Below are positions 8,026 to 16,785 of a stretch of 64,000 nucleotides of DNA, piece by piece. The DNA is from Anaerococcus rubeinfantis. GTDB lineage: Bacteria > Bacillota > Clostridia > Tissierellales > Peptoniphilaceae. The translations under genes were made by a program, and so were the position numbers. Each line of letters opens with the position of its first letter. Positions within the stretch are counted from its first letter, which is position 1. The notes below the pieces were generated by a model. That model did not search any database, had not been told where the DNA came from, and saw only the letters and a program-made list of their open reading frames with translations. Location: positions 1,178,001 to 1,242,000 of the forward strand of contig NZ_LN913016.1 in NCBI RefSeq assembly GCF_001487145.1. The letters run 5' to 3'.

Positions 8026-9645
8026 TTATAAGCTTGGAATGAAGATTGTAAATTTTGTTCCAAAGCCATATTCACTTTCGACTTCTATATTATAATTTAA
8101 GTAATCGCATATATGTTTTACAATTGATAAGCCAAGTCCTGTTGATTTTAATGTTCTTGTCCTTTGCTTATCTGCTACATAAAATCTTTCAAAAATCCTA
8201 GAAAGATCTTCTTTCTTTATTCCTATACCCCTATCTTCTATAAATAATTTGATTCCTCTATCGTTTTTTTCATAATTTATAGAAATTTTCCCATTTACTT
8301 TGTTGTATTTGATCGCATTTTCATAAATATTGGATATAAGGTCAGTAAAAAGTGATTCGTGAGTTTTAATATATAAATCATCCATATTGTTTTCGATTTT
8401 AATATTTTTCTTATCTGAAATTCTTTTAAATCTACTTATACTTTGATCGACTACATTTTTTATATTTACACTTGTTCTACCTTCGGCTAAATTTTCTTCG
8501 TCAAGTTTTGAAAGTTTTAAAATATCATCTATTATATTTAGTAGTCTATTTCCTTCTTCATTTATAATTTTCCCAAATTCTTTTATATCATCATTTTTTG
8601 CAAGACCTGTAGCAATTAATTCTGCATAGCCATTAATACTTGTAAGGGGAGATTTTAATTCGTGACTAACATTTGCTGTAAATTCTCTTCTCATAATCTC
8701 GGCTTTTTTATTTTTTGAATTATCAATTACTATAATTATATATGACACAATTTCTTCATCTATTATTGGATCAATATATAATTTTAAAGATAAATCATCA
8801 AGATTAAGCTCAATATTTTTACCTTTTCTAAGAAGCTTAGTCTCTCTTATGGCAAGTTTATAATCATCATTTTCTACTAAATTTTCTAATTTTTTGTCTT
8901 TTTCAATATTTAATAATTCTTTGGCAGCCTTATTGATTATTAAAATATTTCCTTTTTTATCTAAATAAATAAAGCCTTCTTCCATATTTGAGCTTACTTT
9001 TTCAATATCTAAAATTCTAGATTTTAAATTTGAATTTTCGTTAAGTAAATTTTTCCTATCTAATCTTAAACTTTCAATGTAGGCTTTTGGATTTTCCTTA
9101 AAATTATAAAATTCTTTCTTATCATCTATTCTTTCTTTAAATGGATTGGTTATTCTTTCATATAGATAATTTGTGAAAAATTTATTTATTATTAAGGCAA
9201 TAATCATTCCAAAGATTAGAATATGAATTCTTTTAAAAAGATATAAAATAAAAGTTACATTATAAAATTTTATAGCAAGAATTTTATTCTTGGATTTTTT
9301 TGCAAAAACTTTTGTTTCTTTATTTATGTAATTTTTTTTAGATTTTTTAACAATATCAACATCATCAAATTCATAATTTTTTATTATATTTTTATTTATT
9401 CCAGAATTATATAATACCTTTCCTTCTGTATCTTTTAATAGTAGGTCGATATTATAGGAATTTTTAAATTTATCTAACTTTTTTTCATCAATTTTTTTAT
9501 AAGTAAGAAAGCTCAAGGAATTTTCTACAAATTCATCTTGAGCTTTTTTTTCTTTTTGATATGAAAATAAAGAAGACAATACAAAAATAATAATAATTAA
9601 CGAACTTGTTATAATATTAATATTTCTATTAATTATTTTTCTCAT
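8026..9645 (-). CDS. phoR: PhoR-like sensor histidine kinase
   Basis: Membrane sensor kinase, 539 residues, expected to phosphorylate the response regulator that overlaps it by 4 bases. Two membrane segments (about 9-29 and 128-155) enclose a short extracytoplasmic domain of about 95 residues. A PAS-like region (about 215-315) follows. The dimerisation/His box FTANVSHELKSPL has the phospho-acceptor His328. The ATPase domain has an N box (SNIYENAIKYN), DRGIGI, and STGLGLSIVKH. It is the last gene of the pst-phoU-phoPR run, so the signal is very likely phosphate status relayed by PstSCAB and PhoU. No terminator is obvious between it and the next gene. Confidence 0.9.
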   Translation of the reverse strand: MRKIINRNINIITSSLIIIIFVLSSLFSYQKEKKAQDEFVENSLSFLTYKKIDEKKLDKFKNSYNIDLLLKDTEGKVLYNSGINKNIIKNYEFDDVDIVKKSKKNYINKETKVFAKKSKNKILAIKFYNVTFILYLFKRIHILIFGMIIALIINKFFTNYLYERITNPFKERIDDKKEFYNFKENPKAYIESLRLDRKNLLNENSNLKSRILDIEKVSSNMEEGFIYLDKKGNILIINKAAKELLNIEKDKKLENLVENDDYKLAIRETKLLRKGKNIELNLDDLSLKLYIDPIIDEEIVSYIIIVIDNSKNKKAEIMRREFTANVSHELKSPLTSINGYAELIATGLAKNDDIKEFGKIINEEGNRLLNIIDDILKLSKLDEENLAEGRTSVNIKNVVDQSISRFKRISDKKNIKIENNMDDLYIKTHESLFTDLISNIYENAIKYNKVNGKISINYEKNDRGIKLFIEDRGIGIKKEDLSRIFERFYVADKQRTRTLKSTGLGLSIVKHICDYLNYNIEVESEYGFGTKFTIFIPSL

Positions 9646-10301
9646 ATTTCTCCAAGTTTATATCCTAAATTTCTTACGGTTTTTATGTGGACTCCTGCAG
9701 ATTTTAACTTGTTACGAAGACTTGCTATATGAACATCAACGGTTCTCGTTTCTCCCTCGTAATCATAACCCCAAATTTTTAGTAGAAAATCTTCTCTTGT
9801 AATAACATTACCAATATTTGCCAAAAATAACAAGAGCATTTCAAATTCCTTGTAGGTTAGATCTATTTTTTCACCATCAACTTTCACAGTTCTTTTTTTG
9901 ATATTTACTTCTATGTTTGCATAGGTCAAATGTTCTCTATCTTTTTTCTCACTTCTTCTTAAAACTGCCTTCACTCTTGAAATTAATTCTAAAATCGAAA
10001 ATGGTTTTGTTATATAATCATCTGCTCCACTTTCAAGACCCAAAACTTTATCAAATTCATCATCTCTTGCTGTAAGCATTATTATAGGAACATTTGAAAA
10101 TTCTCTAATCTCTTTTAAAATCTCAATTCCATCTTTTTCAGGTAACATTATATCTAGAATTAGTAAGTCCACACTCTCTTCTCTTACTGATTCTACAACA
10201 TCCAGACCATCTTCAAAGCCTCTAACTTGATAATCTTTTTCTGATAAGGCGTATAAAACTAAATTTCTAATCGACTTATCATCTTCTACAACATAAATCA
10301 T
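9642..10301 (-). CDS. phoP: PhoP/PhoB-type response regulator
   Basis: OmpR-family DNA-binding regulator, 219 residues. The receiver domain (1-120) has the acidic pair D7/D8, phospho-acceptor Asp50 (LILDIMLPEKDG) and the ITKPF lysine. The C-terminal winged helix (about 125-219) includes RTVDVHIASLRNKL, the recognition helix region. It overlaps phoU by 4 bases upstream and the kinase gene by 4 bases downstream, indicating translational coupling. Its likely targets are the 11-bp-spaced TTTACA repeats seen at pstS1, pstS2 and ppx-ppk. The family call is secure and the phosphate role follows from location. Confidence 0.92.
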   Translation of the reverse strand: MIYVVEDDKSIRNLVLYALSEKDYQVRGFEDGLDVVESVREESVDLLILDIMLPEKDGIEILKEIREFSNVPIIMLTARDDEFDKVLGLESGADDYITKPFSILELISRVKAVLRRSEKKDREHLTYANIEVNIKKRTVKVDGEKIDLTYKEFEMLLLFLANIGNVITREDFLLKIWGYDYEGETRTVDVHIASLRNKLKSAGVHIKTVRNLGYKLGEI

Positions 10302-10915
10302 AATCTTGTTGAATAGTCAGCTATCTTAGCTAACCTATCTCCAAGTCTTTCAAAATATTTATAGAATAGTACTTTTTCAGACAATTCCATTGGTGTGATT
10401 TGGTCTGATTTTGTTAATTTTACAAGATAATGGATGCAATCTTCAAATAATTCATTATTTATTTCATCATCATCAATTGTTCTTAGAGCAAGCTCGTTGT
10501 CGTTATCTTCAAAACTTTGGATACTATTTAAATTCATATTTTTTTGATTTTTTATAAAAGTTTTTACAAATTCTTTTTCTTCTGCTCTTAAAGGAAATTC
10601 CAAAATAATTGCAGCTGCTTGGGCTATATGGTTTGAAATTCTTTTGTAAGTTGAAGCAAGTTTTATTGACATTTGTAAAAATCTCAAGTCTCTTGCAACT
10701 GGTTGTTGCAAAGCTAAAAGATCATAGCAAAATCTTTCTATATCTGCTGCATATTGTCTTGTGTCATGGTCAAGATCAATTATTTCTTCTAGATTGTTTT
10801 TTTGACCATTTTCAAGATATAAGATAAACCTATCATATGATAATTGAATCAATTCTGATACGTTTTTTTCCATTTCTCTAATATTATCTAAATCTTCTAT
10901 ATATCTTGTTCTCAT
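10298..10915 (-). CDS. phoU: Phosphate transport regulator PhoU
   Basis: Cytoplasmic all-helical protein, 205 residues, that links the Pst transporter to PhoR signalling. It has the two tandem PhoU three-helix repeats. The conserved metal-site pattern of the first (ERFCYDLLALQQPVARDLR) and second (YFERLGDRLAKIADY) halves is present. It lies 1 base after pstB and overlaps phoP by 4 bases. A PhoU between PstB and the two-component pair is the classic arrangement. Confidence 0.93.
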   Translation of the reverse strand: MRTRYIEDLDNIREMEKNVSELIQLSYDRFILYLENGQKNNLEEIIDLDHDTRQYAADIERFCYDLLALQQPVARDLRFLQMSIKLASTYKRISNHIAQAAAIILEFPLRAEEKEFVKTFIKNQKNMNLNSIQSFEDNDNELALRTIDDDEINNELFEDCIHYLVKLTKSDQITPMELSEKVLFYKYFERLGDRLAKIADYSTRL

Positions 10916-10916
10916 A

Positions 10917-11768
10917 TCAACCGAACCTTCCTGTTATATAATCTTCAGTTCTTTTGTCCCTTGGATCATTAAATATTTTTTTTGTTTCATCCATTTCAAT
11001 TACATCTCCTGTCAAGAAAAATGCTGTCCTGTCAGAAATTCTTGCTGCTTGTTGCATATTGTGTGTTACTATTACTATTGTATATTTACCCCTTAAATCT
11101 TCTAATAACTCTTCAATTGATGCAGTAGAAATTGGATCTAGGGCACTGGTTGGCTCGTCCATCAAAATTATTTCTGGATTTACAGAAAGAGTCCTTGCTA
11201 TACAAATTCTTTGTTGTTGTCCACCAGAAAATGATAGAGCATTTCTGTCTAATTTATCTTTTACTTCATCCCAGACGCTTGCAGCTTTCAAAGATTTTTC
11301 TACAATTGCATCAAGCTCATCCTTATCTTTTATTCCATCAATTCTTGGTCCGTAGGTTATATTGTCATAGACTGATTTTGAAAAAGGATTTGGAGTTTGA
11401 AAAACCATTCCTACATTTCTTCTAAGACTAACTACATCAACATCTTTTTTATTTATATCTTTTCCGTCAATTTCAATTAAGCCTTCGATTTTACAATCAT
11501 CGATTAAATCATTCATCCTATTAAAACATTTTAAAGTTGTAGATTTTCCACAACCACTTGGTCCAATGAAAGCTGTAATTTCATTTTCTTTTATTTCCAT
11601 ATTTATTTTTTTTAGAGCTTGGAAATCTCCATAATATAAATCTAAATCTTTTACATTTATTATAGTTTTTTTATTAGCTAAATTTTCTGATTCTTTATTT
11701 CCAAAAAATGTTTCTATTCTTCTTTTATCATTAGATAAATGTTTATTTTTATCTTTTGTTTTTTCCAT
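10917..11768 (-). CDS. pstB: Phosphate ABC transporter ATPase PstB
   Basis: Drives high-affinity phosphate import by ATP hydrolysis at the inner membrane face. 283 residues: Walker [10 protein letters not shown] (69-77), signature SFSGGQQQR (179-187), Walker B ILMDEP with the catalytic Glu205, and the switch His in [11 protein letters not shown] charged N-terminal extension of about 35 residues precedes the ATPase core and is longer than in E. coli PstB. It sits in the order pstS2-pstC-pstA-pstB-phoU with 10-base and 1-base gaps to its neighbours. Confidence 0.96.
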   Translation of the reverse strand: MEKTKDKNKHLSNDKRRIETFFGNKESENLANKKTIINVKDLDLYYGDFQALKKINMEIKENEITAFIGPSGCGKSTTLKCFNRMNDLIDDCKIEGLIEIDGKDINKKDVDVVSLRRNVGMVFQTPNPFSKSVYDNITYGPRIDGIKDKDELDAIVEKSLKAASVWDEVKDKLDRNALSFSGGQQQRICIARTLSVNPEIILMDEPTSALDPISTASIEELLEDLRGKYTIVIVTHNMQQAARISDRTAFFLTGDVIEMDETKKIFNDPRDKRTEDYITGRFG

Positions 11769-11778
11769 TATTCTCTCC

Positions 11779-12579
11779 TTATTTTACTATAGCCTTAGAA
11801 ATTTTTGCTGATACAAAATTTAATAGTATTACAAAAACTAAAAGTAATACTGCCGTTGCATAGGCTTCTTTTACATGGAAACCTTCTGTTGATAGTACAT
11901 ACATATGAACTGCCATTGTTCTTGCAGAATCTAGTATTGATGTAGGTGTTTTTGCTACTGTTCCCATTGTATAAATTAGTGCTGCAGATTCACCAACAAT
12001 TCTTCCTGTTGATAAGAATATTCCTCCTAAAATTCCATTAATTGCTTCTGGAATTATTATTTTAAAAATTGTTTGAATTTTTGTAGCTCCAAGGGCAAGT
12101 GATGCGTGAGCTTGGAGAGGATTTACATTTAAAATCGCCTCTTCAGTTGTTCTAATTATGGTTGGAAGAATCATAATTGCTACTGTCAAACATCCTGCAA
12201 TTAAAGAATATCCCAAATGTAAGGCGTCAACAAAAAACAAATATCCAAACAAACCATATACAATTGAAGGAATTGATGAAAGAATTTCTGTAGCAAATCT
12301 TACAGATTTTATCAAAATTTTATTTTTTGCATATTGTGACAAGTAAATTGCCGTAAAAATTCCTACTGGCAAAGTTACTATTAGGGTTATTACAATTGAT
12401 AAAAATGTTGTAATAAGGGCTGGCATTATTGAAACATTTTCGGATGAATATTTTAATTCAAAAAGCGAAGGGGAAATATTTGGTATACCATTTATTAAAA
12501 TATAGGCAATTACAACTCCACCGGCTGCAAATCCCAAAAATGACAATAAATAAATTAATATTTTAAAAGAATTTTTCAT
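11779..12579 (-). CDS. pstA: Phosphate ABC transporter permease PstA
   Basis: Membrane subunit of the phosphate importer, 266 residues, with about six hydrophobic segments. The EAA-type coupling loop is visible as the [19 protein letters not shown] segment, which contacts PstB. It is 8 bases after pstC and 10 before pstB. The normal length and conserved GxESA segment ([12 protein letters not shown]) support function. Confidence 0.95.
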   Translation of the reverse strand: MKNSFKILIYLLSFLGFAAGGVVIAYILINGIPNISPSLFELKYSSENVSIMPALITTFLSIVITLIVTLPVGIFTAIYLSQYAKNKILIKSVRFATEILSSIPSIVYGLFGYLFFVDALHLGYSLIAGCLTVAIMILPTIIRTTEEAILNVNPLQAHASLALGATKIQTIFKIIIPEAINGILGGIFLSTGRIVGESAALIYTMGTVAKTPTSILDSARTMAVHMYVLSTEGFHVKEAYATAVLLLVFVILLNFVSAKISKAIVK

Positions 12580-12587
12580 TACTACCT

Positions 12588-13448
12588 CTACATTCTTGCT
12601 TGATCTTTGTTTCTTATAAAGTTAAATACGATATTTATCAAAAGAATAAATACGAATAAAACCATACCTGTTGCTATAAGGGATTCTCTGTGAAGACCAG
12701 ATGCATATCCCATTTCCAAAACTATATTTGTTGTAAGAGTTCTTACCCCATCAAGTAAACCGCCTGGCATTCTTGGTTGATTTCCAATTACCAAATATAC
12801 TGCCATGGTTTCTCCAATTGACCTACCAATAGCAAGAATTATTGAAGAATAAATTCCACTTTTTGCATAAGGTACCATAACTTTTCTAATAGTTTCTTCC
12901 TTTGTAGCTCCAAGAGCAAGAGAACCTGTATAAAAAACTTCCGGAACTTGTTCGAGAGAGTTTTTTGAAATGTTTACCATAGTTGGAAGAATCATTATTG
13001 ATAAAAGAATTGATGCAGTGAGCATATTCATTCCACCAGTTTTAAAAGTTTTTGAAACAAATGGAACCAAAACCATCATGGCAAAAAATCCATAAATAAT
13101 TGAAGGGATAGCTGCCATCAAATTTATAAGACCATTCAAAAAGTTGTAAGATTTTTTTGAATAATAAGCCATAAAAATTGATACGGCAAGACCAAAGGGA
13201 ACTGCAATTATTGCTGATAAAAGTGTTACAATAATTGAGCCAACAATCATTGGTCCTATTCCAAAGTATGCAGGTTTTGCAGTTGGAGCCCATTTTGTTC
13301 CGCTGATAAATTTTATAAGTCCATATTGGCTAACAAAATCTATACCTGATCTAAAAATAAAAAAGGTAATTAGAATTATTAATAAAATGGACATAATGGC
13401 AGAAATTAAAAATACAATTTCTCCAAATTTTTCTCTAAAAGATTTCAT
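12588..13448 (-). CDS. pstC: Phosphate ABC transporter permease PstC
   Basis: Membrane partner of PstA, 286 residues, with six predicted membrane spans. The coupling loop [20 protein letters not shown] and the conserved GRSIGETMAV segment identify PstC. It begins 1 base after the pstS2 stop codon, implying coupled translation of the second binding protein with the permease. Confidence 0.95.
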   Translation of the reverse strand: MKSFREKFGEIVFLISAIMSILLIILITFFIFRSGIDFVSQYGLIKFISGTKWAPTAKPAYFGIGPMIVGSIIVTLLSAIIAVPFGLAVSIFMAYYSKKSYNFLNGLINLMAAIPSIIYGFFAMMVLVPFVSKTFKTGGMNMLTASILLSIMILPTMVNISKNSLEQVPEVFYTGSLALGATKEETIRKVMVPYAKSGIYSSIILAIGRSIGETMAVYLVIGNQPRMPGGLLDGVRTLTTNIVLEMGYASGLHRESLIATGMVLFVFILLINIVFNFIRNKDQARM

Positions 13449-13449
13449 T

Positions 13450-14310
13450 TTATTTTAACTCTCCTGTGTTTGTTATCTCTCCTGTATAGATACTTCTTAA
13501 CTCTTTCATTGTTAAATCATTTATTTGAGTGTTTTCTTTATTTACGATTACTGCTATTCCATCAATTGCGAATATTTCTGATGAAAGGCTATCATCATGC
13601 AATTTATTTGAAATCATGGCTATATCTACAACATCGTCCTTTACATTTTTTAAACCTGTCAAAGATTCGTTAGATAAAACTTCAACTTCAACATTTTCAT
13701 TTAATTTTTCATAATTTTCAGCAAGTTTTTCTACAATTGAACTTAGAGATGAAGAACCTGTTATGGTTAATTTTCCTTCAAGATTTTTTGCTTTATATTC
13801 TTTTTCATTTGTTAGGGCAAGAAGTCCATCTTCTTCAATTAATTTTTTTGCACTTTTACTTTTTACATATTCCAAAAAATCTTTGGATAAGTCTGTTTGA
13901 GAATCTTTTTTGTAGGCAAGGGCAAAAGGTCTTTGCAATTTATATTCTCCACTTTCGATTGTATCCTTGTTTGGACTAACACCATCAATTTTTACAACTT
14001 TAACTGAATCATCCAAAGCTGTAAGTGATAGGTAGGCAATTGCAGTTTTATCAACTCCAACAGCTTTTAAAACTCCATTTGTAGAATTTATTACCATAGA
14101 ATTATCTGTAGTCATATCTTCATAATTTCCTTTTTTATTTTCTCTTATCAAACCAACTTGTTCAATAAAACTTTTTCTCGTTCCCGATCCATCTTCCCTA
14201 CTTGTAACAGTAAGGTCAAAATTTTTGCTTTCTTTTACTTCAGTTTTTTTGCCAGAGCAAGAAGTTATTAAAACTAAAGTAGATAAAAACAATAATAATT
14301 TTTTTACCAT
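13450..14310 (-). CDS. pstS2: PstS-like phosphate-binding lipoprotein, divergent copy (PstS2)
   Basis: Surface lipoprotein of 286 residues; signal peptide with lipobox ITSC (Cys18). Its two half-domains are in permuted order: the GSGTR half (residues 32-130, phosphate-binding SREDGSGTR at 37-45) comes first and the GST half (about 182-286) second. Compared with PstS1 at 14454, the second half has lost ligand-type positions: GSSSLSS for GSTSVTP, SNESLTG for TGSSSGI, and ISNKLHD for ASRELKD. It may bind phosphate weakly, bind another oxyanion or act as a sensor; that is inference. It has its own Pho-box-like repeats upstream and heads the pstCAB-phoU-phoPR operon. Confidence 0.88.
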   Translation of the reverse strand: MVKKLLLFLSTLVLITSCSGKKTEVKESKNFDLTVTSREDGSGTRKSFIEQVGLIRENKKGNYEDMTTDNSMVINSTNGVLKAVGVDKTAIAYLSLTALDDSVKVVKIDGVSPNKDTIESGEYKLQRPFALAYKKDSQTDLSKDFLEYVKSKSAKKLIEEDGLLALTNEKEYKAKNLEGKLTITGSSSLSSIVEKLAENYEKLNENVEVEVLSNESLTGLKNVKDDVVDIAMISNKLHDDSLSSEIFAIDGIAVIVNKENTQINDLTMKELRSIYTGEITNTGELK

Positions 14311-14374
14311 ACAAACTCCTTTTTATTTTCTTACATAATATTATTAAATCCTTGTATTAAATTGATAAATCCTA

Positions 14375-14391
14375 TGTAAAATCTATGTAAA
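14375..14391 (-). promoter_or_regulatory. Pho-box-like repeats upstream of pstS2
   Basis: On the minus strand TTTACA occurs at 14386-14391 and again at 14375-14380, exactly 11 bases apart (TTTACATAGATTTTACA). This matches the TT(A/C/T)ACA direct repeats with 5-base spacers bound by B. subtilis PhoP. They sit 65-80 bases before the pstS2 start, downstream of the pstS1 terminator, so the second operon has its own phosphate-controlled promoter. Confidence 0.75.
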
Positions 14392-14406
14392 GTTTATAAA
14401 ATTCAC

Positions 14407-14448
14407 AAAAAAATAAGCTCATAGGAAATCTCCTAGAGCCTATTTAAA
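14407..14448 (-). terminator. Intrinsic terminator after pstS1
   Basis: Minus strand: the imperfect stem AATAGGCTCTAGGA/TCCTATGAGCTTATT with a short loop, followed by a U run. It uncouples pstS1 from the downstream pst operon. Confidence 0.82.
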
Positions 14449-14453
14449 AATAA

Positions 14454-15407
14454 TTATTTGCTTAAATCAGATGTGTTTTTAATTTTTCCTGAGAAAATTT
14501 CTTTTAATTGGTCTTTTGTTAGATCATTTAATTTAGAATCATCTTTATTAACAATTACTGCAATTCCATCTTTTGCTAAAACTTCTACTTGAAGTTTATC
14601 TTTTTCATCGTCTTTTAATTCTCTTGATGCCATAGCAATTTGGCTTACGTCAGAAATTGTTGATTCGATTCCTGAAGAAGATCCTGTAGATTGGATTTCA
14701 ATATTTGCATCTGGGTTTACATCTTTATATTTTTCTACAAGTTTTTCCATTAGAGGAGTAACAGATGTTGAACCTGCAATTGTTAAATCACCTTTGATTT
14801 TTTTACCCTTGTATTCTTTTGCTTCAACTTTTATATATCCTTCTTTTTCAACTATATCTTGAGCATCTTTACTCAAAACAAATGCCAAGAAGTCTTTTGC
14901 CAAATCATCAAGTTTATCTTCTTTGAAAGCAAGGTTGAAAGGTCTTTGTAAAGTATAATCTCCAGATTCAATATTTTCTTCTGTTGCTTCTGCTCCTTCA
15001 ACTTTTACTTTTTTAACATTATCATTTACAGATCCCAAAGAAACATATCCAATTGCTGAAGGATCTTGAGATACTGTTTGCATTACACCATTTGTAGAAT
15101 TTTGAACTACAGCTTCATCAGTTGTTGTATCTTTCTTTTCACCGTCTTTTTCTTCTTCAAGACCAACAAGTTCAATGAAAGCTCCTCTTGTACCAGAACC
15201 ATCTTCTCTTGAAACAACAGTTATATCAAAATCTTCTTGGTCAGAATTTTCTGTATCCCCGTCTTTTTTCTCATTAGCTGTGCTAGCATTTTCTGTTGGA
15301 TTTGATCCACTTGCATCATTTGCTTTGTCATCCTTATTTCCACAAGCTGATAAAATCATTGATAGAGAAAGTGCTGCTACTATAATTTTTGAATTTTTAA
15401 TTTTCAT
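14454..15407 (-). CDS. pstS: Phosphate-binding lipoprotein PstS
   Basis: Extracellular high-affinity phosphate receptor for the Pst transporter, 317 residues. Signal peptide with lipobox LSAC (Cys22), then an acidic/Ser/Asn-rich linker to about residue 60. The halves are in permuted order relative to E. coli PstS: TVVSREDGSGTRGAF (63-77) and QNSTNGV come first, while GSTSVTPLMEKL (212-223), STGSSSGIES and ASRELKDDE come second. From memory streptococcal PstS has this same order, so this is a lineage feature, not a rearrangement artefact. All recognisable phosphate ligands are intact, unlike in the second copy. It is transcribed alone: Pho-box-like repeats upstream, terminator downstream. Confidence 0.95.
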   Translation of the reverse strand: MKIKNSKIIVAALSLSMILSACGNKDDKANDASGSNPTENASTANEKKDGDTENSDQEDFDITVVSREDGSGTRGAFIELVGLEEEKDGEKKDTTTDEAVVQNSTNGVMQTVSQDPSAIGYVSLGSVNDNVKKVKVEGAEATEENIESGDYTLQRPFNLAFKEDKLDDLAKDFLAFVLSKDAQDIVEKEGYIKVEAKEYKGKKIKGDLTIAGSTSVTPLMEKLVEKYKDVNPDANIEIQSTGSSSGIESTISDVSQIAMASRELKDDEKDKLQVEVLAKDGIAVIVNKDDSKLNDLTKDQLKEIFSGKIKNTSDLSK

Positions 15408-15468
15408 TATTTACTCCTTTAATATTTGTAACTTCACAATGAATAATAAAGTATTTTTATTTCAAATT

Positions 15469-15496
15469 GATTAGACTAATGTAAAGTTTAGGTTAA
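15469..15496 (-). promoter_or_regulatory. Pho-box-like repeats upstream of pstS1
   Basis: Minus strand reads TTAACC (15491-15496), TTTACA (15480-15485) and CTAATC (15469-15474), each 11 bases apart. The first two fit the PhoP direct-repeat consensus and the third is weak. They lie 60-90 bases before the pstS start and back onto the asnA promoter. Confidence 0.65.
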
Positions 15497-15509
15497 TTTT
15501 TAAAATTTC

Positions 15510-15537
15510 TTGTAATTTATTCTAAAACCTATATAAT
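15510..15537 (+). promoter_or_regulatory. Sigma-A promoter of asnA
   Basis: TTGTAA (15510-15515), 16 bases, then TATAAT (15532-15537), 37 bases before ATG 15575. The ribosome site AGGAG lies just before the ATG. Confidence 0.7.
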
Positions 15538-15574
15538 TTAATAGTAAAAATAGAACAAAGTATTAGGAGAGAAA

Positions 15575-16588
15575 ATGCAAGAAATAAAAATACCAGAAAA
15601 TTATCAAAGTGATAAGAATTTATATAAGACACAATTGTTGATAAAAGAAATTAAGGATTTTTTCCAAATAAATTTATCAAACAATTTAAATTTAAAAAGA
15701 GTATCAGCACCTTTATTTGTAGAAAATTCTACCGGTCTAAACGATAACCTATCTGGTGTTGAAGAGCCCGTAAAATTTACACTACCTGAAGCAAATAATG
15801 CTAGCATGGAAATTGTTCACTCCCTTGCAAAATGGAAAAGATATGCTTTAAAAGAATATAATTTTGCAATGTACGAGGGACTTTACACTGATATGAACGC
15901 AATAAGAAGGTGCGAAGAACCAGACAACACTCATTCATTTTATGTTGACCAATGGGATTGGGAAAAAGTAATAAAAGATACGGACAGAAATGAAGATTAT
16001 TTAAAATCTACAGTTCTTACAATTTTTAATACCCTTAGGGCTTTGGATGAATATCTTTGTAGATTGATTCCAAAAAGAGTAAAATTGTTGCCAAATAATA
16101 TAAAATTTTTAACAAGCCAAGAATTAATAGATGAATTTCCAGAATGTAAAGACAGCAAGGAAAGAGAAAGAGCTGCTTGTAAAAAATACAAGGCAGTATT
16201 TTTAATGCAAATTGGAAAAGTTTTATCAAACGGTGAAGTTCACGATTTGAGATCACCTGACTATGATGATTGGAATTTGAATGGAGATATTTTAGTTTAC
16301 AATCCAATTTTAGACGACCAATTAGAATTATCATCAATGGGAATAAGAGTTGATGCAAAAACTTTAAAAGAACAATTAAAAATTTCTGATTGTGAAGAAA
16401 GATTAGCTTACAAATATCACAAAATGCTAGTAAATAACCAATTGCCACAAACAGTTGGAGGCGGAATCGGTCAATCAAGACTTTGTATGTTCTTTTTACA
16501 AAAAGCCCACATAGGAGAAGTTCAAGTTTCCTACTGGCCAGATGAAATTAGAGAAGAATTAAAGAAAAAATCAGTTATTTTACTATAA
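15575..16588 (+). CDS. asnA: Aspartate-ammonia ligase (asparagine synthetase A)
   Basis: Makes asparagine from aspartate, ammonia and ATP in the cytoplasm. 337 residues, the usual AsnA length. Family segments visible are RVSAPLFVENSTGLNDNLSG near residue 45, KWKRYAL, the block from GLYTDMNAIRR, DQWDWEK, and the C-terminal GGGIGQSRLCMFFL and WPDEI. The class II aaRS-like fold uses these motifs for ATP and aspartate. It is monocistronic, with its own promoter, and converges on recQ. The original shared terminator appears to have been split by the element at 16617-16769. Confidence 0.96.
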   Translation: MQEIKIPENYQSDKNLYKTQLLIKEIKDFFQINLSNNLNLKRVSAPLFVENSTGLNDNLSGVEEPVKFTLPEANNASMEIVHSLAKWKRYALKEYNFAMYEGLYTDMNAIRRCEEPDNTHSFYVDQWDWEKVIKDTDRNEDYLKSTVLTIFNTLRALDEYLCRLIPKRVKLLPNNIKFLTSQELIDEFPECKDSKERERAACKKYKAVFLMQIGKVLSNGEVHDLRSPDYDDWNLNGDILVYNPILDDQLELSSMGIRVDAKTLKEQLKISDCEERLAYKYHKMLVNNQLPQTVGGGIGQSRLCMFFLQKAHIGEVQVSYWPDEIREELKKKSVILL

Positions 16589-16600
16589 ATTTGCAAAAAA

Positions 16601-16785
16601 AAAGGACTCTTAATCCCCAGAGCGTAGACAAAGTAATTTAAAAATAAAATTACATTACAACCCATCTCGACTAAGTGAGTGAAACGAACGCACGGAGAGA
16701 TTTCATGAGATTTCTCGACTCACTACGTTCGCTCGAAATGGGAAAAAATTTAGTTTGTCAACAGTCTGAGGACTATAAGTCCTTT
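16601..16785. mobile_element. MITE-like palindromic element A inside an asnA/recQ terminator
   Basis: A 153-bp element (16617-16769) with 16-bp terminal inverted repeats, CCAGAGCGTAGACAAA at the left and TTTGTCAACAGTCTGA at the right (12 of 16 pair). Inside is a second inverted pair, CCCATCTCGA ... TCGAAATGGG, with CGAACG ... CGTTCG. There is no coding frame. It is flanked by two related 13-bp stem-loops, GGACTCTTAATCC (16604-16616) and GGACTATAAGTCC (16770-16782), 10 of 13 identical, the left one behind an A tract and the right one before a T tract. Together they look like one bidirectional terminator duplicated on insertion. Element B at 62891-63213 has the same ends in the opposite orientation. 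Confidence 0.72.

Noticed and set aside
13450-15407. Permuted PstS as an assembly rearrangement
   Set aside because: Both copies share the order, each has its own lipoprotein signal and stop, and the same order is recalled from streptococcal PstS.
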